From the NCBI GenBank assembly GCA_033722375.1, contig JAWVZB010000091.1:1-12478 (forward strand): a stretch of DNA of 12,478 bases, given 5' to 3'. The notes beneath the pieces were generated by a model that worked only from the letters and a program-made list of their open reading frames with translations, was not told the origin of the DNA and did not search any database. The position numbers and the translations under genes are program-made. This document shows positions 8,354 to 12,478 of this stretch, one piece after another (the stretch's first letter is position 1; each line of letters begins with the position of its first letter). The DNA is from JAWVZB01 sp033722375 (GTDB taxonomy: Bacteria > Actinomycetota > Nitriliruptoria > Nitriliruptorales > Nitriliruptoraceae).

Positions 8354-8386
8354 CGGCGGGGCGCTCTCCACGGAGGCGCCCCGCCG
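8354..8386 (+). terminator. glnA terminator hairpin
   Basis: CGGCGGGGCGC (8354-8364) pairs perfectly over 11 bases with GCGCCCCGCCG (8376-8386). CTC/GAG can pair further within the 11-base loop. It begins 20 bases after the glnA stop. No T-run follows (CTGTCATG), as is common for actinobacterial terminators. It separates glnA from the methyltransferase gene. Confidence 0.75.
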
Positions 8387-8429
8387 CTGTCATGTGCGAC
8401 GATGGCGGATCCAGCGATCCAGGAGCCAC

Positions 8430-9188
8430 GTGAGCGAGCGTCTCTATCGCGAGGCGGTGGAGCTGTACGACATCGCGTTCTCGTGGGATGTCTCCGACGA
8501 GGTCGCGTGGCTGCTCGACCTCATTGGTACTGCGACCGGCCCGGTGCTCGAGCCCGGCTGTGGGACGGGACGGATGCTCGAGGAGCTGGCTCGGCGGGGC
8601 GTGTCCGCCACCGGGGTGGACCGCTCCGAAGAGATGGTGGCGTTCGCCCGGCAGCGGCTCGCAAGGTGGTCCGACCTCGTCACGATCGTCCGGGCCGACA
8701 TGGTCGAGTTCGAGCTCGAACGCAGGTTCGCGGGTGCGATCTGTCCCGTGAACACGCTCGGATACCTCGGCCCGGATCAGATGCTCCCCCACCTGGCCTC
8801 CGTCGCAGACCACCTGGAGGCGGGCGCTCGCTATCTCGTCCAACTCGACCTGCGATCGGCCGAGAGCGATCCGCGGGGGTCCGCGACGTGGGTCCAGTCT
8901 CGGCAGGGCACGACCGTGGCGACTACCTGGTCGGTCGAGGCGTGGGACCAACCACGCCGGATCGAACGGCACCGATCGAAGCTGGTGGTCTCGGACGGGC
9001 CACGCCGCGGTGAGATCGTCGACGAGGTCCACGAGATCACCTCCTGGACCGGCGAGCAGTGGGCAGAGACGCTGGCCGCGTCGCCGTTCGACTACGCCAC
9101 GGTCTACGACGGCAACACTGCGGGCCGCCCCGAGGTCCCCCGGGGCACCGTCGGTGAGCTTCTGTGGCACGAGCTCGTCCGGAACTGA
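8430..9188 (+). CDS. Class I SAM-dependent methyltransferase
   Basis: The 252-residue cytosolic enzyme has a Rossmann-fold SAM site. Motif I is VLEPGCGTGR (39-48), the acidic ribose-binding residue is D64 in ATGVDRSEEMV (60-70), and RADM (88-91) is near the adenine-binding position. The second half has beta-strand-like segments (about 136-205), as in Methyltransf_25/SAM-binding proteins of unknown substrate. The GTG at 8430 was chosen because AGGAG (8421-8425) lies just ahead and the protein then opens with SERLYREAVELYD, a common beginning of this family. The frame stays open to a GTG at 8394, but that adds 12 Arg-rich residues and no ribosome site. It lies between the glnA terminator and the convergent HAD gene, whose end is 15 bases away. 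Its substrate is unknown. Confidence 0.85.
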   Translation: MSERLYREAVELYDIAFSWDVSDEVAWLLDLIGTATGPVLEPGCGTGRMLEELARRGVSATGVDRSEEMVAFARQRLARWSDLVTIVRADMVEFELERRFAGAICPVNTLGYLGPDQMLPHLASVADHLEAGARYLVQLDLRSAESDPRGSATWVQSRQGTTVATTWSVEAWDQPRRIERHRSKLVVSDGPRRGEIVDEVHEITSWTGEQWAETLAASPFDYATVYDGNTAGRPEVPRGTVGELLWHELVRN

Positions 9189-9203
9189 ACCTGCTCTGGA
9201 GCG

Positions 9204-9857
9204 TCAGACCGGATGTAGGTCCCCCAGCGTGAGCTCTTCGACGAGACGGTCGGCCTTGGCGAGGGCCTCTCTCGGGAAACGGCCGCGGTCCATGGCGACC
9301 ACCCACATCCCCGCGGCTTTCGCCGCCTCGATGCCGACGTCGCTGTCCTCGACCGCGCTGCAGGCAGACGGCTCGGCCCCGAGTGCTTGGGCGGCGGCGA
9401 GGTAGGGGTCCGGATGCGGCTTGTTGCGCTCGGTGTCCTCCGCCCCGAACACCGCCATGACGAGGTTGGCCACCCCTGCCGTGTCGAGGACCTTGTCGAC
9501 GTGTTCGCGGGACGAGGAGGACGCGACCGCGACCGGAACATCATGGTCGGCGAGCTCGCGGAGGACTCCGAGCACGTCGTGGAAGAACTCGACCTCCTCG
9601 TCGAACACGCGGTGGAACACGCCCCGAAGCTCCTCACGGAACACGGAGGGATCGTCGCCGATGTCCACACGCTCGCGGAAGTGCCGGAACGCGGCCGGCC
9701 AGGTGGTGCCGGTCACCTCGAGGAGGTCAGCCTCGGTCGGGGTGTAGCCGTAGCGACCGAGGACCTCGTGCCACGCCACGTCGGACACGGTCTCGGTGTC
9801 GACGATCGTCCCGTCGCAGTCGAACACGACCGCAGCGGGCAGCCGGCGCTCGATCAC
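9204..9857 (-). CDS. HAD-superfamily phosphatase (beta-phosphoglucomutase-like)
   Basis: The 217-residue cytosolic enzyme is probably a phosphohydrolase or phosphomutase acting on a small phosphorylated metabolite. It has the four HAD motifs: DCDGT with nucleophile D13 and acid/base D15; SSSS (113-116) as motif II; K146 in RNKPHPDPY as motif III; and VEDSDVGIEAA (E170, D171) as the Mg-binding motif IV. A helical cap lies between about 20 and 88, as in subfamily I. Its GTG start overlaps the stop of the alpha/beta hydrolase gene by 4 bases (GTGA, 9854-9857), so the two are translated together. It is the last gene of the minus-strand cluster and converges on the methyltransferase gene. Phosphoglycolate phosphatase-like or sugar phosphatase activity is possible; the sequence does not decide. 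Confidence 0.9.
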   Translation of the reverse strand: MIERRLPAAVVFDCDGTIVDTETVSDVAWHEVLGRYGYTPTEADLLEVTGTTWPAAFRHFRERVDIGDDPSVFREELRGVFHRVFDEEVEFFHDVLGVLRELADHDVPVAVASSSSREHVDKVLDTAGVANLVMAVFGAEDTERNKPHPDPYLAAAQALGAEPSACSAVEDSDVGIEAAKAAGMWVVAMDRGRFPREALAKADRLVEELTLGDLHPV

Positions 9858-10741
9858 GCTCCGACGCTCTCCGAGGAGCCGGGCACCTCGGACGCGTGGC
9901 GGACGATGGCGCGCGCGACCGCCAGCGGATCCTCCTCCGGGACGAAGTGACCCACCCCGGAGATCGACACCAGTTCGCCTTCGAGGTCCCGAGCCACCTG
10001 CGGTGCCAGCGAATGCGGGGTGGCGGGATCGTCCTCGCCCCAGATGACCAGCGCAGGGACACGCAAGCGGTTCGGCTCGTTCGGTGTCGGCAACATCCCG
10101 ACACGACGCTGCACCTGCCGAACCACCCGGTCACGGACCGCCTGCCGAGAGAGCGTCCTGTAGTAGGACAGCCAGGCCCGAGGCGAGGCGGTGATCGCCT
10201 CGGTGTAGGCATCCACGACGTCGTCGGTGAACGGCTCCTGCACGACTGCCGCGTACGACAGGGTCGTCGCCACGAGCTTGCGGGGTGCCAGCCGGAAGGC
10301 CAGCTCGGGCAAGACCGGCAAGTTCATCGCCGGGATGTGCCACGACTTCTTCAGGTCGATCTGCCGGTACGGCGAAGAGATCGTCACGAGCGACCGGACC
10401 CGTCCGGGATGACGGAAGGCGGTCGCCAGGGCCACCGCCCCGCCCCAGTCGTGGCCGACCAACACCGCCTTCTTCACGTGAAGGTTCTTGATCAACTGGC
10501 TGATCTCGTCACCGAGGATCTCGGGCTCGTAGCCCTTCTTCGGGGCGTCCGACTTGCCGAAGCCCTTGAGATCGGGACAGGCGACCCGGTAGCCCGCCTC
10601 GGCCAGCAGCGGGGCGACCCGACGCCAGCAGGACCCGTCCTCCGGCCAGCCGAGCAGCAGGACGGCGAGATCGTCCCCGTGGCCCAGCGCGCGGACCCAG
10701 AACCGGGTCTCGCCACCCGGGACGTAGCCTTCTCGCCACAT
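9854..10741 (-). CDS. Alpha/beta-fold hydrolase, epoxide-hydrolase-like
   Basis: The 295-residue protein has the alpha/beta-hydrolase fold. The nucleophile elbow is VGHDWGG with Asp (D98), as in epoxide hydrolases and haloalkane dehalogenases, not Ser. PDLKGFGKSD (57-65) is a family motif. The charge-relay acid is probably D238 in WGEDDPA, and the catalytic histidine is H265 in GVGHF. A tyrosine pair in the lid (SYYR, 192-195) fits the ring-opening tyrosine motif of epoxide hydrolases. The oxyanion-hole motif is odd: the usual HGxP reads LGWP (30-33), without the histidine. The ATG has a GAGGAAGG purine stretch about 10 bases ahead. A TAGGCT hexamer 30 bases ahead suggests its own promoter in the 73-base gap after the MaoC gene. 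It overlaps the HAD gene by 4 bases. The substrate is unknown. Confidence 0.85.
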   Translation of the reverse strand: MWREGYVPGGETRFWVRALGHGDDLAVLLLGWPEDGSCWRRVAPLLAEAGYRVACPDLKGFGKSDAPKKGYEPEILGDEISQLIKNLHVKKAVLVGHDWGGAVALATAFRHPGRVRSLVTISSPYRQIDLKKSWHIPAMNLPVLPELAFRLAPRKLVATTLSYAAVVQEPFTDDVVDAYTEAITASPRAWLSYYRTLSRQAVRDRVVRQVQRRVGMLPTPNEPNRLRVPALVIWGEDDPATPHSLAPQVARDLEGELVSISGVGHFVPEEDPLAVARAIVRHASEVPGSSESVGA

Positions 10742-10771
10742 GCTGGATCGGCCTTCCTCACGAGCCGGGGC

Positions 10772-10777
10772 AGCCTA
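10772..10777 (-). promoter_or_regulatory. Candidate -10 hexamer of the hydrolase gene
   Basis: In the 73-base gap between the MaoC gene and the hydrolase gene the minus strand reads TAGGCT 30 bases ahead of the hydrolase ATG. It matches the TAGNNT hexamers ahead of other genes here. No clear -35 is seen, so read-through from the MaoC gene remains possible. Confidence 0.3.
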
Positions 10778-10814
10778 TCGGTGGCTCCTGGGCGAACCGA
10801 CACTTCGTACGTGT

Positions 10815-11264
10815 TCAGCCGTCGGGCGGCGCAGGAAACGGCATCGTGTAGCAGAGCGCAGTGCCCTCCACCGCGACGGTGCCGTCATCGCGAGTGACGG
10901 TGGTCCGCAGCGAGGTGATCGGCTTGTCCTGACGCACCTCGGTGACCTCGACCTCGCCGGTGATCGTGTCCCCCGGTCTGACCGGGGCACGGAAGCTCCA
11001 GTCGACGTGGAGGAACACCGTTCCGGGCCCGGGGAGGTCCTCAGCCACCACCGCGTTCAGGATCGCCGTCGTGACGCCGCCCTGGACGACGAGCCCGCCG
11101 AACTGCGTTGCCCGAGCAGCTTCCTCGTCGTAGTGGAGTGGGTTCTTGTCGCCACTGATCTCGGTGAACCGTTCGATGTCCGCGGATCCGACCGTCCGCG
11201 ATCGACGTGCCGTGTCACCGACACTCGGGGCGCCGTGTGGCCAGACGTTCGCTGCGTCAGTCAT
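10815..11264 (-). CDS. MaoC-type (R)-enoyl-CoA hydratase-like protein
   Basis: The 149-residue hot-dog-fold protein belongs to the MaoC/hydratase-2 family, which adds water to enoyl thioesters, on CoA or ACP. The catalytic pair D39/H44 lies in SGDKNPLHYDEEAA (37-50). It is followed by the central helix region FGGLVVQGG (55-63) and a C-terminal strand segment WSFRAPVRPGDTITGEV (89-105) typical of the family. The ATG overlaps the stop of the GNAT gene (ATGA, 11261-11264), so translation is coupled. Its length equals a single hot-dog domain, as in dimeric hydratases. Lipid or short-chain acid metabolism is likely. Actinobacterial fatty-acid synthase II dehydratases of the HadB type are similar in motif, but no FAS genes lie nearby. 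Confidence 0.88.
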   Translation of the reverse strand: MTDAANVWPHGAPSVGDTARRSRTVGSADIERFTEISGDKNPLHYDEEAARATQFGGLVVQGGVTTAILNAVVAEDLPGPGTVFLHVDWSFRAPVRPGDTITGEVEVTEVRQDKPITSLRTTVTRDDGTVAVEGTALCYTMPFPAPPDG

Positions 11265-11752
11265 CCGTCGAGTTCCTTCGCGAGCAACAGCACGCGCTTG
11301 GCGCCGTCGTCGGTGTCCTGCTCCCCGACCGGCTCGAAGCCCCGGCGCTCGTGGAAGCGCAGCGACGCGTCGTTGCGGGGGCGGAGGTTCACCTCGCAGC
11401 AGAAGAGCGGGGCGTCCGTGCGTGCCTCAACCTGGTCGTAGAGCAGCTGACCGACCCCGGCACGCTGGTGCTCGGCCGACACCGCCACCCGATCCACGTA
11501 GACGAAGTCCTGGTAGCGGGCGGAGAACCAGCGGTAGTTCGGACTCGTGTAGTCCACGCCTGGCGGTAGCGCGATCACGAACCCGGCGAGCGAGCTCCCG
11601 TCTTCTGCGACCACGGCGGTTTCGGCCTGGGCGACCAGCCGAGCGAGGCGGTCACGGTCGAGCGAGCCGACGGCCGGGACGTGCGCCTGGTTGAGCTCGA
11701 GGACGTCGGCGAGGTCCGCGTCATCGATCGGTCGGATACCGGGGTCACTCAT
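11261..11752 (-). CDS. GNAT-family N-acetyltransferase
   Basis: The 163-residue cytosolic protein starts MSDPGIRPIDDADLADVLELN, a typical GNAT beginning. It carries the acetyl-CoA-binding motif A around YVDRVAVSAEHQRAGVGQLLYDQV: the pyrophosphate loop Q-R-A-G-V-G follows strand 4. A strand-5 and FHERRGFEPVGEQ end (motif B) then follows. The wider frame is open to 11824, but the ATG at 11752 gives the natural N-terminus and clears the promoter of the divergent thioesterase. No good ribosome site precedes it. It is the first gene of the minus-strand cluster, and its stop overlaps the MaoC start by 4 bases. The substrate (small molecule or protein amine) is unknown. Confidence 0.88.
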   Translation of the reverse strand: MSDPGIRPIDDADLADVLELNQAHVPAVGSLDRDRLARLVAQAETAVVAEDGSSLAGFVIALPPGVDYTSPNYRWFSARYQDFVYVDRVAVSAEHQRAGVGQLLYDQVEARTDAPLFCCEVNLRPRNDASLRFHERRGFEPVGEQDTDDGAKRVLLLAKELDG

Positions 11753-11791
11753 GCCCGACAGGGTGCCACGGATACATCCCCGGGGGGGTCG

Positions 11792-11797
11792 TAGCCT
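11792..11797 (+). promoter_or_regulatory. Candidate -10 hexamer of the thioesterase gene
   Basis: TAGCCT lies 25 bases ahead of the thioesterase ATG, the same hexamer and nearly the same distance as at glnA. It is within the 70-base divergent gap shared with the GNAT gene, next to a C/G tract (11778-11788). No convincing -35 is seen. Confidence 0.35.
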
Positions 11798-11822
11798 CGT
11801 GATTGTCACCGAGGAGGATCTC

Positions 11823-12230
11823 ATGCAGGATCTGCTGGAGGCATGGCGGAACGGCGAGCAGGTCCCACCCGTCGCGAAGCTCGTCGGCGCAGAGTTCGTC
11901 GACTACGGCGAGGGCACGGGCCGGATGCAGCTCGACGTCGACGAGCGACATCACAACGCGATGGGAACGCTGCACGGTGGGATGCTGTGCGACCTCGCGG
12001 ACATGACCATGGGGATCGCGCTCGCCAGCGTGCTCGACGGCGACGAGGGCTTCACGACCTTGAACCTCAACGCCGACTACCTGCGTCCCGTTCGTGCGGG
12101 GGTCGTCACCGCGTCGGCCGAGGTCGTCCGTCGCGGCGGGCGAACCGCGCTACTGCACTGCCGGCTCGAGCATGACGGGGCGCTCGTCGCCCACGTCGCG
12201 TCGAACTGTCTTCTTTTCGGAAAGGAGTGA
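11823..12230 (+). CDS. PaaI/hot-dog thioesterase
   Basis: The 135-residue hot-dog-fold protein is probably an acyl-CoA thioesterase (PaaI/YdiI-like), hydrolysing aryl- or acyl-CoA in the cytosol. The family motif HNAMGTLHGGMLCDLADMTMG (44-64) carries the substrate-site N45, the HGG turn and the catalytic acidic residue D60 on the central helix. LNLNADYLRPVRAG (80-93) and a C-terminal strand complete the domain. The ATG at 11823 was chosen because GAGGAGG (11811-11817) lies 5 bases ahead; the frame is open to 11691, but that part overlaps the divergent GNAT gene. It sits alone on the plus strand. The MaoC-like gene nearby is also a hot-dog protein but on the other strand, and a shared pathway is not shown. 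Confidence 0.9.
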   Translation: MQDLLEAWRNGEQVPPVAKLVGAEFVDYGEGTGRMQLDVDERHHNAMGTLHGGMLCDLADMTMGIALASVLDGDEGFTTLNLNADYLRPVRAGVVTASAEVVRRGGRTALLHCRLEHDGALVAHVASNCLLFGKE

Positions 12231-12253
12231 CCGCCACCACAGCGTGCATCATT

Positions 12254-12274
12254 CGCAGGCATCTGTGCGTTTTT
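12254..12274 (+). terminator. Possible terminator after the thioesterase gene
   Basis: CGCAG (12254-12258) can pair with CTGTG (12263-12267, one G-T pair) around the loop GCAT. Two bases later five T follow (12270-12274). The stem is short, but the T-run is rare in this GC-rich DNA. It begins 23 bases after the thioesterase stop and would insulate the SOS-controlled gene. Confidence 0.35.
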
Positions 12275-12305
12275 CGGGGTTATCTACATCGTTGTGACTA
12301 CACGC

Positions 12306-12340
12306 TTGACATCCGGACGGCGGTTCGGCACAGTAGTAAT
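12306..12340 (+). promoter_or_regulatory. Candidate promoter of the SOS-controlled gene
   Basis: TTGACA (12306-12311) is a perfect -35 hexamer in an AT-richer stretch. The best -10-like sequence, TAGTAAT (12334-12340), lies 22 bases further, which is long. CACAGT (12329-12334) has the right 17-base spacing but is a poor match. The stretch 12231-12432 contains no gene and holds the hairpin, this promoter and the LexA box. Confidence 0.4.
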
Positions 12341-12355
12341 CGAACACACGTTCGA
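12340..12355 (+). promoter_or_regulatory. LexA (SOS) box
   Basis: TCGAACACACGTTCGA is an inverted repeat that matches the actinobacterial/Gram-positive LexA consensus, CGAAC-N4-GTTCG, at every fixed position, including the flanking T and A. It sits directly downstream of a TTGACA/TAGTAAT promoter, where a bound repressor would block transcription. It faces only one gene start, the plus-strand frame at the right edge, because the thioesterase gene ends upstream. DNA-damage control of that gene is inferred. Confidence 0.85.
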
Positions 12356-12432
12356 CTGCTGAGGTCGTCGCATCACCACCCATCCCCCACCGATCGCCCA
12401 GGTCTCGTCTGCGCGCGAGACCCCCGGGGCGT

Positions 12433-12478
12433 ATGGCTCAGCCGACCGGTTGGCAGCCGCCCGCCAGCGGCTCGCTGA
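12433..12478 (+). CDS. Start of a LexA-controlled gene, cut by the window edge
   Basis: An ATG at 12433 opens a frame reading MAQPTGWQPPASGSL to the last complete codon. It lies 77 bases after the LexA box. Third positions are G/C-rich, but no clear ribosome site precedes it. A second frame ending GSADRLAAARQRLA has no ATG or GTG, only a TTG at 12450, so the frame is not certain. Known LexA targets in actinobacteria include lexA itself, recA, dnaE2/imuB and cell-division inhibitors. Too little is present to choose among them. Confidence 0.4.
   Translation, partial: MAQPTGWQPPASGSL

Noticed and set aside
8394..8429. Longer methyltransferase start at 8394
   Set aside because: It adds an Arg-rich 12-residue stretch with no ribosome site; the GTG at 8430 has AGGAG ahead and gives the usual family N-terminus.
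9189..9203. Terminator between the convergent methyltransferase and HAD genes
   Set aside because: The 15-base gap and its flanks give only a TCCGG/CCGGA pairing with a long loop; too weak to call.
11778..11788. C/G homopolymer tract in the divergent GNAT/thioesterase gap
   Set aside because: Could be a slippage site, but at this length in GC-rich DNA there is no evidence for phase variation.
11753..11824. Longer GNAT start at 11824
   Set aside because: It would run through the divergent thioesterase promoter and ribosome site; the ATG at 11752 gives the normal GNAT beginning.

Overview
The window is GC-rich, with strongly G/C-biased third codon positions, many GTG starts and one TTG start. 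The gene content (an actinobacterial-type E2, a fused lipoyl-E3, type I-beta glutamine synthetase, an actinobacterial SOS box) points to an actinomycete-like bacterium. Very acidic Asp/Glu/Ala linkers and a small, extremely acidic protein suggest a salt-adapted, deep-branching actinobacterium, perhaps of the Nitriliruptoria/Euzebya kind. That placement is inference. No mobile element, CRISPR array, rRNA or tRNA was seen.

Region 1 (about 1-5349, + strand) is a lipoate-centred operon. It encodes a dihydrolipoamide dehydrogenase (E3) carrying its own N-terminal lipoyl domain, a single-lipoyl-domain E2 acyltransferase, octanoyltransferase LipB and lipoyl synthase LipA. The last two enzymes build the cofactor on the lipoyl domains of the first two, so carrier proteins and their modification enzymes are made together. 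The E1 component is not in the window.

Region 2 (5356-6631, - strand) holds an MscS-type mechanosensitive channel and, overlapping its stop codon by 8 bases, an 80-residue acidic protein with a strong ribosome binding site. This pair converges on lipA. Region 3 (6632-8386) is a divergent control region with 11-bp-spaced GTAAC-type repeats, followed by glutamine synthetase (TTG start) and a strong terminator hairpin.

Region 4 (8430-11752) has a SAM-dependent methyltransferase (+) converging on a minus-strand cluster. In transcription order that cluster is GNAT acetyltransferase, MaoC-type hydratase, alpha/beta (epoxide-hydrolase-like) hydrolase and HAD phosphatase. Two of its three junctions are 4-base stop/start overlaps. 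Region 5 (11823-12478) has a PaaI-type thioesterase, then about 200 bases of promoter-like DNA with a perfect LexA (SOS) box. That box apparently controls a gene that begins at the right edge and is cut off.

Most of the window is core metabolism. The points most worth a second look are the acidic protein coupled to the channel, the SOS-controlled gene at the edge, the repeats upstream of glnA, a shared TAGNNT hexamer ahead of five genes, and unusual residues in LipA and the alpha/beta hydrolase.
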